A stretch of 64,000 bases of DNA from Janthinobacterium sp. LM6 (GCF_002002885.1 NZ_CP019510.1:1860001-1924000); one strand, 5' to 3'. Counted from the first letter of the stretch, positions 43,790 to 53,334 are shown. A program made the numbers and translations. The notes: generated from the letters alone by a model not told the origin.

Positions 43790-44955
43790 AGATTTTACAG
43801 CGCTATTTTGCGGTCTCGATATTCCAGGCGGTGCTGTTCGTGCTGCTGGCCTTCCTGGCACTGCAAGCCTTCATCGACCTGACGGGCGAGCTGCCCAAGG
43901 TGGGGCGCAACGGCTACACCATCCAGTATGCCTTCCTGTACGTGCTGGTGCTGGTGCCGGGACACGTGTACGAGGTGATGCCGATCGCGGCGCTGATCGG
44001 CACCATCTACACGATGGCGCAGTTTGCCGCCAGTTCCGAATTTACCATCATGCGCGCATCGAGCATGTCGACGGCGATGGCGGCCGGTTTCCTGTTCCGC
44101 ATCGGTATCGTCTTCGTGGTCATCACCTTTATCTTCGGCGAGTTGATCACGCCGCGCACGGAGCCGCTGGCCGAACGCCTCAAGCTGACCTCGCGCGGCG
44201 CGGCCGTGTCGAGCGAGTTTCGCTCGGGCCTGTGGACCAAGGACATGGTCAAGAGCGAGGGCCTGACGGGCACCGTCACCGGCTCGCGCTTTTTCAATGT
44301 CGGCGAAGCGCGTGCGGACGGCCAGCTGAAAAACGTCAAGCTGTATGAATTTGACACCGATATGCGTTTGCGCACCTTGACCGTGGCCAAGGCAGCTACG
44401 TATCAGGGCAATAATATCTGGCGCCTGACCGAGGTGACGGAAACGTCGTTCTCGAACAGCGCGGCCGCCTCGCCCGGCTTCGAGCCGAAGCTGGCGAACT
44501 ACTATGGGCAGGAAACGAGCCTGGTGCGCACGGTGCAAAGCGCCAGCAAGGACATGACGTCGGAAGTGACGCCGAAGATCCTGACGGTGTCGGCGTCCGA
44601 TCCCGAGCGCATGTCGGCCAGCGAACTGGCCGTGTACACGCGCCACCTGGCCGAGAACAAGCAGGAAACCGAGCGTTTCCGCATCGCCTTCTGGAAAAAA
44701 CTGATCGATCCGCTGGCCATTTTCGTGCTGATGGCGCTGGCGCTGCCGTTCGCCTACATGCATACGCGCAGCGGCGGCATCAGCCTGAAGATCTTCATCG
44801 GCATCATGATCGGCGTGAGCTTCATGCTGGTCAACACCCTGTTCTCGCATCTTGGACTGCTCAGCACCTGGCCGGCCTTCCTGACGGCCGTGGCGCCGAG
44901 CGCCCTGTACCTGCTGCTGGCGCTGGGCGCCCTGTGGTGGGTGGAGCGGCACTGA
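43786..44955 (+). CDS. lptG: LPS export permease LptG
   Basis: The 389-residue partner of LptF has the same layout: N-terminal membrane segments (about 10-125), a periplasmic jellyroll (about 135-285) and three C-terminal segments. Typical stretches are LQRYFAVSIFQAVLFVLLAF and FWKKLIDPLAIFVLMALALP. The stop shares bases with the start of the next gene (TGATG). Confidence 0.95.
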   Translation: MKILQRYFAVSIFQAVLFVLLAFLALQAFIDLTGELPKVGRNGYTIQYAFLYVLVLVPGHVYEVMPIAALIGTIYTMAQFAASSEFTIMRASSMSTAMAAGFLFRIGIVFVVITFIFGELITPRTEPLAERLKLTSRGAAVSSEFRSGLWTKDMVKSEGLTGTVTGSRFFNVGEARADGQLKNVKLYEFDTDMRLRTLTVAKAATYQGNNIWRLTEVTETSFSNSAAASPGFEPKLANYYGQETSLVRTVQSASKDMTSEVTPKILTVSASDPERMSASELAVYTRHLAENKQETERFRIAFWKKLIDPLAIFVLMALALPFAYMHTRSGGISLKIFIGIMIGVSFMLVNTLFSHLGLLSTWPAFLTAVAPSALYLLLALGALWWVERH

Positions 44956-45362
44956 TGCAGACGAACGTGCAACAGGCATTGATTCTGTTTGCCCATGGCG
45001 CGCGCGCCGCATCGTGGGCCGCGCCCTTCGAGCGCCTGCGCGACCTGACCCAGGCGCGCATGCCGGGCACCGGCGTGCACCTGGCTTTCCTGGAACTGAT
45101 GACGCCGCGCCTGCCCGAACTGGTGGCGACCCTGCTGGCCCAGCTGCCCGCCGGCGCCATCCTGGACGCCACCGTGGTGCCCGTGTTCCTGGGGCAGGGC
45201 GGGCATGTGCTGCGCGATTTGCCCTTGCTGCTGGAAGAATTGCGCCAGCAGCATCCGGCGCTGCGCCTGAAGGTGGTCGAGGCGGTCGGCGAGAACGCCA
45301 GCGTGCTTGCCGCCATCGCCGATTACTGCGTGGCGGCGCCAGGCTCCAGCCCTCTGCCTTGA
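44955..45362 (+). CDS. CbiX-like sirohydrochlorin chelatase
   Basis: The 135-residue single-domain chelatase-like protein has the metal-binding His in LILFAHGARAASW and a second in VVPVFLGQGGHVLRDLP. Small CbiX proteins insert Fe(II) or Co(II) into sirohydrochlorin. With cobA nearby it could serve siroheme for the sulfite reductase of the window, but it is in the lptFG transcript. It starts within the lptG stop, and its own stop overlaps the next gene's TTG start. Confidence 0.85.
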   Translation: MQTNVQQALILFAHGARAASWAAPFERLRDLTQARMPGTGVHLAFLELMTPRLPELVATLLAQLPAGAILDATVVPVFLGQGGHVLRDLPLLLEELRQQHPALRLKVVEAVGENASVLAAIADYCVAAPGSSPLP

Positions 45363-46327
45363 GCGGCATCGACATCGTCTACCTGTGGGTGGACGGCGCC
45401 GATCCCGCCTGGCGCGCGCGCCGGCAGCAGGCATATGCCGCCTGGGCGCAGGCGCATCCCGGCCAGCTGGCCCTGCACGGCAACGTGGCGGGGCGCTACC
45501 GCGACAACGGCGAACTGCGCTACAACCTGCGCGCGCTCGAGCGCTTCTTCCCCGGCCACGGCCATGTCTACCTGCTGACGGACCGGCAAGTGCCCCGCTG
45601 GCTGCGCGCATCAAAGCGCCTGACGGTGATCGACCATGCGAACCTGATGCCCGATGCCTCCCTGCCGGTGTTCGATTCCGGCCATATCGAATCGTACCTG
45701 CACCATATTCCGGGCTTGTCCGAGCGTTTCCTGTATCTGAACGACGACGTGTTTTTCGGCGCGCCGTTCGAGCCCGCGTTCTGGTTTGGCGGAGAAGGGG
45801 ATGGGCGTTTGAGTGTTTTCACGGAGAGCGCGCTGCACGATGAGCTGCAGGGCTTGCGCGCCGACGTGGCGGCGCCTGTCAATTGCGCTACGTTGTCGCG
45901 GCAATGGCTGTCGGCGCGGTACGCCGATTACCGGCATGAACCGCGCCTGTATGCGCATGCGCCGCGGCCCATGCTGAAAAGCGCGCTGCATGTACTGGAA
46001 GGGCTGGCACCGGCCATGTTTGCCGGCGTGCGCGCGACGGTGTTCCGCTCCTGGCAGGTGCCGGCCTTGCTGCCCGACCTGGTGCCGCGCTGGATGGTGC
46101 ATCAGGGGTTGGCGTGCTCGCGCGTGCTCGACCCGCTGCATATCGCCAGCGGCGATGCGCAGGCGCCGCAGCAGCTCGAGGAGCTGGCGGCGCGTTTCGG
46201 CAGCTTGCCGTTTTTCTGTATCAACGATACCTGCGACGAGGCCGAGGACGACGACCCGCGCCTGCTGCGCGTGGCCGCTACCTTGCAGCGGCTGCTGCCG
46301 CTGCCATCCTCGTTTGAACTGGGCTAG
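45359..46327 (+). CDS. Stealth-type sugar-phosphate transferase
   Basis: The 322-residue protein has Stealth conserved regions: CR1 (IDIVYLWVDGADPAWRARR), CR2 (RYRDNGELRYNLRALERFFP, FDSGHIESYLHHIPGLSERF, YLNDDVFFG) and later blocks (PRWMVHQGL). These enzymes transfer hexose-1-phosphate in capsule or other surface polysaccharide synthesis. A TTG at 45359 is the only plausible start; it overlaps the CbiX stop as TTGA. The frame is open far upstream, but that part is the CbiX gene in another frame. No other capsule genes are in the window. Confidence 0.85.
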   Translation: MSGIDIVYLWVDGADPAWRARRQQAYAAWAQAHPGQLALHGNVAGRYRDNGELRYNLRALERFFPGHGHVYLLTDRQVPRWLRASKRLTVIDHANLMPDASLPVFDSGHIESYLHHIPGLSERFLYLNDDVFFGAPFEPAFWFGGEGDGRLSVFTESALHDELQGLRADVAAPVNCATLSRQWLSARYADYRHEPRLYAHAPRPMLKSALHVLEGLAPAMFAGVRATVFRSWQVPALLPDLVPRWMVHQGLACSRVLDPLHIASGDAQAPQQLEELAARFGSLPFFCINDTCDEAEDDDPRLLRVAATLQRLLPLPSSFELG

Positions 46328-46974
46328 GCCAGCTTTGTTTTCGGCGCCAGGCTGATGCGGGCGGCGGCCGAACTGTCGGACAGCGAAGCGAGGAACAGCA
46401 GCAAATAGGCGCCCAGTTCGAAGACTTCCTCGCCCAGCAGCGCATAGGCGTCCGGCATGCCATGGAAGACCTTCTTGTCGAAGGGCCAGCCGGCAACCAT
46501 CAGCAAGCCGCCGATGGCCGTCAGGATGGTGATGCGCATGCTGAAAATCTGCGGCGCATGGGCAAATACCTTGCGCGCGCGCGGTGCGAAAAAGATCAGC
46601 ACGCGTATCAATATCAGCAGTTCCACCACGCGCAGGGCTTTTTCCAGCTGCGCCCAGGCGGGCGCCGTGCCGAACTGGTCGATATCGAGTTCGCGCAGCA
46701 GGAAGCCGAACAGCAGGGCAGACAAGCCGGCATGCATGAGGAAACGCAAGGATTGGCGGTCAGTCTCCTGCCACGCGCGCACGCCGTGCACGGTGCAAGC
46801 CAGGGCCAGGAACAGCGCCTGCAGCCATTCCAATAAGTGGTTTTCATCGTCGATATTCGGGAACACCGTCCATAGGGCGATGGAGGCGAGCATGCTGAGC
46901 AGCACAGCGCCGGCGACGCCGGCATTGCTGCGGCTGAGCGAAGTCAGGGCTTCGCGCACGGAAGAGAAATTCAT
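46324..46974 (-). CDS. Polytopic membrane protein of unknown function
   Basis: The 216-residue protein has about six predicted membrane segments (about 20-38, 48-64, 76-92, 112-128, 145-163, 185-200). A polar motif LLRELDIDQFGT lies in a loop. No named family is recognised. It overlaps the Stealth gene 3' end by 4 bp, tail to tail. It is monocistronic. Confidence 0.7.
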   Translation of the reverse strand: MNFSSVREALTSLSRSNAGVAGAVLLSMLASIALWTVFPNIDDENHLLEWLQALFLALACTVHGVRAWQETDRQSLRFLMHAGLSALLFGFLLRELDIDQFGTAPAWAQLEKALRVVELLILIRVLIFFAPRARKVFAHAPQIFSMRITILTAIGGLLMVAGWPFDKKVFHGMPDAYALLGEEVFELGAYLLLFLASLSDSSAAARISLAPKTKLA

Positions 46975-47222
46975 TGTTGATTGTGACGGCTCAAGTTGCG
47001 CGGCGCGGTATTGCAGCCTGCGGGCGCAGCTTTTTTCGGGGAGATTGCCGGGCGGTTCCCGTCAGCCGGGAGGCCGCGCAGCAAGCGCTATGGCGGGGCG
47101 AAGCGTGATTTTCTTGCTATCACGCAACAACTTCTCGAGAAAAGATGCATGAGCATCGTATCATGTTTCGTCGAAAGACGTCAGTTACTGACTTTAAAGT
47201 CGGTAAAATACGCTGTGTTTAT

Positions 47223-47987
47223 TCAAGCATGGCGCGCCAGAATGGCCGCCGCTGCTTCCGTGACCTGGTGCGTGCGCGCGGCCATGGCGTCGCCCAGCAT
47301 CACCAGCACCGGGCCGTGGGTGTCGCCCAGGCCATGCGCCAGGGTGCTCAGCGGCAGGCGCACGATGCGCTGGTCCGGGCGGCTGCAGTTTTCAATCACC
47401 ACCACCGGGGTGTCGGCACGGCGGCCCTGGGCCAGCAGGCGCTGGGCCGTGGCGATGGCTTCGCGGCCACCCATGTATTGCACGAGAGTATCGCAGTCGG
47501 GAATGCGCGTCTGGTCCGGTTCGCCCGGCGCCGTGCTGGAAGTAAAGAAGGCCACGCTGCGCGACACGCCCCGTTTGGTCAGCGGCTGCTGCGTGGCGGC
47601 CGCGGCCGCCAGGGCCGTGGTGATGCCGGGCACCACTTCGACGGCGATCCCCGCTTCTTCCAGCGCGCGCAATTCCTCGTCGGCGCGGCCGAACAGCATG
47701 GGGTCGCCCCCTTTCAGGCGCACGACGACGGCGTGCTTGCGCGCGTTGTCGACCAGTTGCTTGTTGATGAACGCCTGCGCCGTCGACAACTGGCCGCAGC
47801 GCTTGCCGACCAGGATTTTTTGCGCCTGCGGGCTCAGCTCCAGCATCTCTTCGGTGACCAGCGCGTCGTGCAGCACGACGTCCGCTTGCGCCAGCAGGCG
47901 CGCGCCGCGCAAGGTCATCAGGTCTTGCGCGCCGGGGCCGGCGCCGACCAGATAAACCTTGCCGGGGAGAGATGGGGAGCTGTGCAT
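47223..47987 (-). CDS. cobA: Uroporphyrinogen-III C-methyltransferase
   Basis: The 254-residue SAM-dependent enzyme makes precorrin-2, the first step to siroheme. It has VYLVGAGPGAQDLMTLRGAR, RLKGGDPMLFGR and VVPGITTALAAAAATQQPLT. It is the last gene of the cys operon (29 bp behind cysN), which fits supply of siroheme for CysI. It is a stand-alone methyltransferase, not the CysG fusion. Confidence 0.93.
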   Translation of the reverse strand: MHSSPSLPGKVYLVGAGPGAQDLMTLRGARLLAQADVVLHDALVTEEMLELSPQAQKILVGKRCGQLSTAQAFINKQLVDNARKHAVVVRLKGGDPMLFGRADEELRALEEAGIAVEVVPGITTALAAAAATQQPLTKRGVSRSVAFFTSSTAPGEPDQTRIPDCDTLVQYMGGREAIATAQRLLAQGRRADTPVVVIENCSRPDQRIVRLPLSTLAHGLGDTHGPVLVMLGDAMAARTHQVTEAAAAILARHA

Positions 47988-48016
47988 ATGGCTGCCTTTC
48001 TTGGTCGGGACGCGGG

Positions 48017-49333
48017 TTAGAGCCGGACCATGCCGGCCGCGACGGTCTGGTGGGTCACTTCATCGATCAGGATAAACGCGCCCGTGGCGCGGATATCGGC
48101 ATACGCGTCGGCCGCCAGCGCCTGCTGCACGTTCAGGCTGATGCGGGCGATGTCGTTCAGCTTCAAGCCTTCGGCCGGGTGGCGCTGCTGCGTGTTGATG
48201 TCGAGGATCGATTCGATCGCCGTCACCTTGGCCGCCGTCTGTTTCGTGCCGTGCTTGATCCAGTACTTGCGGCGCAGGTCCAGCGCGTCTTCCGACAGCC
48301 AGCACACGTCGGCCACCACCTGTTTCAGCAGGGTGGCAGGGCGCTCGTTGCTCGCCAGCAAGTCGCCGCGCGAAATGTCGAGGTATTCATTCAGCAGCAA
48401 GGTCACGGACTGGCCCACCACGGCCGTTTGCAGCGAGCCGTCCAGGGTGACGATATCTTTCACTGTTGCCGTCTGGCCCGATGGCTGCACCACGAGGGTG
48501 TCGCCGATGCTGACCTTGCCCGCCTCGATGCGGCCCATGTAGCCGCGGAAGTCGTTCGCTTCGTGGCCATTGTGGCGCGCCACCAGCTGCACGGGGAAGC
48601 GGAAGGGCGTGTCGTGCGATTCGTCGTAGACGGACAGCGATTCGAGCAGCTCGATCAGGGTCGGGCCCGTGTACCAGCCCAGCTTGTCGCCGCGCTCGAC
48701 AACATTGTCGCCCGTCAAGGCCGACAATGGAATCGGCGTGATGTCCTTCAAACCCAGCGACTGGGCGAATTCTCGGTAGGCGGCCACGATGCGGTTGTAG
48801 ACCGTTTCATCGTAGTCGACCAGGTCCATCTTGTTGACGGCGACGACCACGTGCTCGATCTGCAGCAAATGGGCGATGGTCGAATGGCGTTTGGTCTGGA
48901 TCAACAGTTCCACGCTGCCATCGTCACCGAGTTTGACCTTCGACACGTCGATCAGGATGATGACGGCGTCGGCGGTCGATGCGCCGGTCACCATATTGCG
49001 CGTGTATTGCTCGTGGCCGGGCGTGTCGGCGATGATGAACTTGCGTTTCGGCGTGGCAAAGTAACGGTAGGCCACGTCGATGGTGATGCCTTGCTCGCGT
49101 TCCGCTTCCAGGCCGTCCGTCAGCAGCGACAGGTCGACCGTGTCGCCCACCGTGCGCTTGTGCTTGGAGCGCGACATGGCGTCGAGCTGGTCGGCGAAGA
49201 TGCCCTTGCTGTCGAACAGCAAACGGCCGATCAGGGTGCTCTTGCCGTCATCGACGGAACCGGCCGTGATAAAACGCAACATGCCGCGTTCGACGCTGTC
49301 GGTGAGATTGGTGTTGGAGATTGCTGCGTTCAT
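48017..49333 (-). CDS. cysN: Sulfate adenylyltransferase subunit 1 (CysN)
   Basis: The 438-residue GTPase subunit of ATP sulfurylase has the G1 loop GSVDDGKSTLIGRLLFD, G3 DTPGHEQYTRN and G4 NKMD, followed by two elongation-factor-like beta barrels. GTP hydrolysis drives APS formation. It lacks a C-terminal APS kinase domain, as expected next to an APS reductase. Its start overlaps the cysD stop (TAATG). Confidence 0.96.
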   Translation of the reverse strand: MNAAISNTNLTDSVERGMLRFITAGSVDDGKSTLIGRLLFDSKGIFADQLDAMSRSKHKRTVGDTVDLSLLTDGLEAEREQGITIDVAYRYFATPKRKFIIADTPGHEQYTRNMVTGASTADAVIILIDVSKVKLGDDGSVELLIQTKRHSTIAHLLQIEHVVVAVNKMDLVDYDETVYNRIVAAYREFAQSLGLKDITPIPLSALTGDNVVERGDKLGWYTGPTLIELLESLSVYDESHDTPFRFPVQLVARHNGHEANDFRGYMGRIEAGKVSIGDTLVVQPSGQTATVKDIVTLDGSLQTAVVGQSVTLLLNEYLDISRGDLLASNERPATLLKQVVADVCWLSEDALDLRRKYWIKHGTKQTAAKVTAIESILDINTQQRHPAEGLKLNDIARISLNVQQALAADAYADIRATGAFILIDEVTHQTVAAGMVRL

Positions 49334-50244
49334 TAGAAATACCCTGCTTTCTTGCGTTTTTCCATCGAGGCTTCGGAAGTCTGGTCATCCATGCGGGTGG
49401 CGCCCCGTTCCGTGATTTGCGTGATTGCCGTCTCGGCGATGATGGCGTCGACCGTTGCCGCATCGGACGAGACGGGGCAGGTGCACGAAATATCGCCCAC
49501 GGTGCGGAAGCGCACGACTTGCGTTTCCACCGTTTCGCCTTCGCGCGGCGGCGTCAGATCCGTCAGCGGCACCAATAAACCATTGCGCGGGATCACCTGG
49601 CGCTCGTGCGCGAAGTAGATCGGCGGCAATTCCAGTTGCTCGCGGGCGATGTATTGCCACACGTCCAGTTCGGTCCAGTTCGAGATGGGAAAAACGCGCA
49701 TGTTTTCACCGGGATGCACGCGGGTGTTATACAGATCCCACAGTTCCGGACGCTGGGCTTTCGGGTCCCAGGCGCCGAATTCGTCGCGGAACGAAAAGAT
49801 GCGTTCCTTGGCGCGCGCTTTTTCCTCGTCGCGGCGGGCGCCGCCGATGCAGGCGTCAAAACCGTGTTCGGCGATGGTTTCCAGCAAGGTCACGGCTTGG
49901 GCCGCGTTGCGCGAATCCGTGGCCGGGTTGCGCAGGCGCACGGTGCCGCGCTTGATGGAATCCTCCACGGAGCCGACGATCAGGCGTTCGCCCAGCTCGG
50001 CCACCTTCTTGTCACGGAAAGTGATGACTTCCGGGAAGTTATGGCCCGTGTCGATATGTACGAGGGGGAATGGAAACTTGCCTGGGCGAAAGGCTTTCTC
50101 GGCCAGGCGCAGCAGGACGACGGAATCCTTGCCGCCGGAAAACAGCAGCGCAGGATTGGCCGATTCGGCCGCCACTTCGCGCATGATGTGGATGGCTTCC
50201 GATTCAAGGCTGTCGAGGTGACGCTGGTTCAAAATATTGCTCAT
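49333..50244 (-). CDS. cysD: Sulfate adenylyltransferase subunit 2 (CysD)
   Basis: The 303-residue catalytic subunit makes APS from ATP and sulfate. It has the PP-loop LLFSGGKDSVVLLRLAEKAF, the block GGARRDEEKARAKERIFSFR and FPISNWTELDVWQYI. It ends with a family-typical KRKKAGYF. It is 40 bp downstream of cysH. Confidence 0.97.
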   Translation of the reverse strand: MSNILNQRHLDSLESEAIHIMREVAAESANPALLFSGGKDSVVLLRLAEKAFRPGKFPFPLVHIDTGHNFPEVITFRDKKVAELGERLIVGSVEDSIKRGTVRLRNPATDSRNAAQAVTLLETIAEHGFDACIGGARRDEEKARAKERIFSFRDEFGAWDPKAQRPELWDLYNTRVHPGENMRVFPISNWTELDVWQYIAREQLELPPIYFAHERQVIPRNGLLVPLTDLTPPREGETVETQVVRFRTVGDISCTCPVSSDAATVDAIIAETAITQITERGATRMDDQTSEASMEKRKKAGYF

Positions 50245-50284
50245 ATAGGGTGCTTTCTTGTTCTGCTATATCTGTTGTGTCTGA

Positions 50285-51001
50285 TCAAGCTGCCACGGAT
50301 TTGATGCGTATCAATTTGCCGTCCACCATGTGCAGGCCGCATTCCTTCGAATCCGGGTTTTCCCACCACCAGCGTCCGGCGCGCACATCTTCGCCCGGCT
50401 GGACGGCCCGCGTGCACGGTTCGCAGCCGATCGACGGGTAGTCCTGGTCGTGCAGCGCATTGTAGGGCACGTCGTTGGCGCGGATATAGGCCCACACGTC
50501 TTCTTCCGACCAGTCGGCCAGCGGATTGAATTTCGTCATGCCATGCGCGGCGTCCTCTTCCTGCACGTGCAATTCGGTGCGCGTGGTGGACTGGGCACGG
50601 CGCTGTCCCGTCACCCAGGCCTTGTTGCCAGCCAGGGCGCGGCCCAGCGGTTCGACCTTGCGGATGCGGCAGCATTCGCGGCGCATCTCGACACTATTGT
50701 AGAACGCGTTCAGGCCGTTCTGTTCCACGTAGGCAGCGACAAGCTCCGGCTGCGGGCGGTACAGCGTGATGTCGTGGTCGTAGCGGGCCTTGACCTTGTC
50801 GAGCACGGCCAGGGTTTCCTGGTGCAGCCGGCCTGTTTCCAGGGAAAAGATGCCAATGGGCAGCTTTGCCTTCAGAATCATGTCGGTCAGTACCATGTCT
50901 TCGGCTGCCAGGCTGGACGCGAACACGGCCGGCGAAAAATCCGCGGCGATGCGTGTCAGCGTTTGCTCGGTGGCGTGTATCAAAGAAGTCAGATCGCTCA
51001 T
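50285..51001 (-). CDS. cysH: Assimilatory APS reductase (CysH, Fe-S type)
   Basis: The 238-residue enzyme reduces APS to sulfite. It has ECC(RIRK) and CEPC for a [4Fe-4S] cluster, which separate APS from PAPS reductases, and the C-terminal catalytic KECGLH. The absence of an APS kinase in the operon supports the APS type. It is 9 bp downstream of the DUF934 gene. Confidence 0.95.
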   Translation of the reverse strand: MSDLTSLIHATEQTLTRIAADFSPAVFASSLAAEDMVLTDMILKAKLPIGIFSLETGRLHQETLAVLDKVKARYDHDITLYRPQPELVAAYVEQNGLNAFYNSVEMRRECCRIRKVEPLGRALAGNKAWVTGQRRAQSTTRTELHVQEEDAAHGMTKFNPLADWSEEDVWAYIRANDVPYNALHDQDYPSIGCEPCTRAVQPGEDVRAGRWWWENPDSKECGLHMVDGKLIRIKSVAA

Positions 51002-51010
51002 GATTGGCCC

Positions 51011-51571
51011 TCAGATGCCGGCCGCGTTGTCGAGGTCAGGATTCTGGCCTTCGCGCTGGTGGCGGCGGAACAGCGGCGATTTCTGGTCCCACGACGCCTG
51101 GTAGGTTTCCGAAAAGACCGACAAACCTTTCAGGGCGTCATGGATGCTGCGGTCCGGACGCGTCGCATACGCGTCGAAGCCGACGCGGTGCATGGAAAAC
51201 AGCTGGTCGCGCAGCACGTCGCCGATGGCACGTAATTCCCCCTGGAAACCCAGGCGGGCGCGCAGGTTGAAGGCGATGGAATAGCCGCGGCCATCCGTGA
51301 ATTTCGGGAAATCCACGCCGATGACGGGCAATACATCCACGTCGGCCGCCAGTTCTTCCGGGCGCTCGTCGCTGGCCAGCCACACGCCGATGTCGGGCAG
51401 GCGCGCGGCCAGGGTTGCGCGCTGGGCTTGCCAAACGAGCAGGGGCACGATGACCTTGCCCGCGGGCACAACGACCGTTTCCGGCGTGTCGGTCTCATCG
51501 AGGCGCAGCAAGCCCCAGGTATTCGGCACCACGGCGGCGTTCTTGATGATTTCTTCGCGTACTTCAAACAT
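51011..51571 (-). CDS. DUF934 protein of the sulfate assimilation operon
   Basis: A 186-residue soluble protein. Typical stretches are LPVIGVDFPKFTDGRGYSIA and LRDQLFSMHRVGFDAYATRP. DUF934 genes are nearly always beside cysI/cysH in Proteobacteria; some are thought to help sulfite reductase in place of a flavoprotein subunit, but this is not proven. The gene starts inside the end of cysI (8-bp overlap), so translation is coupled. The start at 51571 is the only one that keeps the domain without cysI-frame artefact. Confidence 0.88.
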   Translation of the reverse strand: MFEVREEIIKNAAVVPNTWGLLRLDETDTPETVVVPAGKVIVPLLVWQAQRATLAARLPDIGVWLASDERPEELAADVDVLPVIGVDFPKFTDGRGYSIAFNLRARLGFQGELRAIGDVLRDQLFSMHRVGFDAYATRPDRSIHDALKGLSVFSETYQASWDQKSPLFRRHQREGQNPDLDNAAGI

Positions 51572-53252
51572 ATTCGTCTTCTCCCACCAGGTTGCCGACC
51601 GTGATCGGCGTTGCATATACGTGTTCCTTGAACGGCGCCAGGCCCAGGCGCTGGGCCGTGTCGACGAAGCGCTCGCCTTCATGGCGGTCGCGCACGTAGA
51701 CGTGCAGCAGGCGGCCGATGACTTCAGGCATCTGCAGGGAAGAGAACGATGGTCCGATGATCTTGCCGATGGCCGCGTTGTTGCCTTGCGCGCCGCCAAT
51801 CGACACTTGATACCATTCGCTGCCATCCTTGTCGACGCCGAGGATGCCGATGCTGCCCACGTGATGGTGGCCGCAGGCATTGATGCAGCCGGAAATATTC
51901 AGTTCGATCTCGCCGATGTCGTGCTGGAAGTCGATGCTGTCGAAGCGTTCCGCGATGGCGGCGGCGATCGGCAGCGACTTGGCGTTGGCCAGCGAGCAGA
52001 AATCGCCGCCCGGGCAGCAGATCATGTCCGTCAGCAAGCCGATGTTCGGCGTGGCCAGGCCGTGCGCCTTGGCTTCCTGCCACAGTGCGAACAGTTTCGA
52101 TTGCTCCACGTCGGCCAGCACCAGGTTTTGCTCGTGCGTCACGCGCAGTTCGCCATAGCTGTAGCGGTCGGCCAGGTCGGCCACGAAGTCGATCTGCTCG
52201 GCCGTCGCGTCGCCCGGCGGCACGCCCGTTTTCTTCAGGGACAGTACCACGGCCACGTAGCCAGGGCGCTGGTGCGGCTTGACGTTGCGCGCCAGCCAGT
52301 TCACATAGGCCTTGTTGTCCGCGTGTTCGGCCTTGTAGTCGAGTTCCGGCAGGGCCAGGTAGGTGGGCGGATTGAAGAAGTCCGCCACGCGCTGCATTTC
52401 CTCGGCGCTCAAGGTTTCCGGACCGTCCTTCAAGTCGACCCACTCCGCTTCCACCTGGCGCGTGAATTCTTCCACGCCGATGGCTTTCAGCAAGATCTTG
52501 ATGCGCGCCTTGTATTTGTTGTCGCGGCGGCCGTGCAGGTTGTACACGCGCATGATCGCCTGGATGTAGGTCAACAAGTGCTGCCACGGCAGGAAGTCGC
52601 GCACGACGCTGCCCAGGATAGGCGTGCGGCCCATGCCGCCGCCGGCCATCACCTTGAAGCCCACTTCGCCGGCGGCGTTGCGCACGGCCGTCAAGCCGAT
52701 GTCGTGCACGGCGATGGCGGCGCGGTCTTCTTCGGCGCCATTGATGGCGACCTTGAATTTACGGGGCAGGGCGATGAACTCGGGGTGGAAGGTGCTCCAC
52801 TGGCGCAAGACTTCCGCGTACGGGCGCGGATCGATGATTTCATCGGCCGCGACGCCGGCGAACGGGTCGGATGTTGTATTACGGATACAGTTGCCCGAGG
52901 TCTGGATCGCGTGCATTTCCACGGAAGCCAGGTCGGTCAGGATATCGGGCGTTTGTTCCAGCTCAATCCAGTTGAACTGGATGTTCTGGCGCGTGGTGAA
53001 GTGGCCATAGCCGCGGTCATACTTGCGCGCGATGTGCGCGAACATGCGCATTTGCTTCGAGGACAGCAAGCCGTACGGCACGGCGATGCGCAGCATGTAG
53101 GCGTGGCGCTGCATGTACAGGCCGTTTTGCAGGCGCAGCGGAATGAATTCCTCTTCCGTCAGTTCATTGGCGATACGGCGCGCAACCTGGTCTCGGTACT
53201 GGGCGATGCGTTCTTTGATGATGAGGTGGTCGTACTGATCGTAATGGTACAT
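51564..53252 (-). CDS. cysI: Assimilatory sulfite reductase hemoprotein (CysI-like)
   Basis: The 562-residue siroheme enzyme reduces sulfite to sulfide. Ligands for the [4Fe-4S]-siroheme centre are in MICCPGGDFCSLANAKS (C-X5-C) and SGCINACGHHH (C-X3-C). Siroheme-binding arginines are in YGHFTTRQNIQFN and QTSGNCIRNTT. No CysJ flavoprotein gene is present; the electron donor may be ferredoxin or another reductase. It heads the operon cysI-DUF934-cysH-cysD-cysN-cobA. Confidence 0.94.
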   Translation of the reverse strand: MYHYDQYDHLIIKERIAQYRDQVARRIANELTEEEFIPLRLQNGLYMQRHAYMLRIAVPYGLLSSKQMRMFAHIARKYDRGYGHFTTRQNIQFNWIELEQTPDILTDLASVEMHAIQTSGNCIRNTTSDPFAGVAADEIIDPRPYAEVLRQWSTFHPEFIALPRKFKVAINGAEEDRAAIAVHDIGLTAVRNAAGEVGFKVMAGGGMGRTPILGSVVRDFLPWQHLLTYIQAIMRVYNLHGRRDNKYKARIKILLKAIGVEEFTRQVEAEWVDLKDGPETLSAEEMQRVADFFNPPTYLALPELDYKAEHADNKAYVNWLARNVKPHQRPGYVAVVLSLKKTGVPPGDATAEQIDFVADLADRYSYGELRVTHEQNLVLADVEQSKLFALWQEAKAHGLATPNIGLLTDMICCPGGDFCSLANAKSLPIAAAIAERFDSIDFQHDIGEIELNISGCINACGHHHVGSIGILGVDKDGSEWYQVSIGGAQGNNAAIGKIIGPSFSSLQMPEVIGRLLHVYVRDRHEGERFVDTAQRLGLAPFKEHVYATPITVGNLVGEDEYV

Positions 53253-53334
53253 ATCAATTCCTAAAAAAGCCGGGGTGCTGGAAGATTGCCTGGGATTATG
53301 TTCTTGATACTGTTCGTGTTACATGGTCGGTCAA

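Noticed and set aside
51571-51880. Upstream extension of the DUF934 frame
   Set aside because: The extra 103 residues overlap cysI in another frame and are composition noise.
51297-53264. A 655-codon forward frame over cysI and DUF934
   Set aside because: Shadow of the cys operon, without family features.
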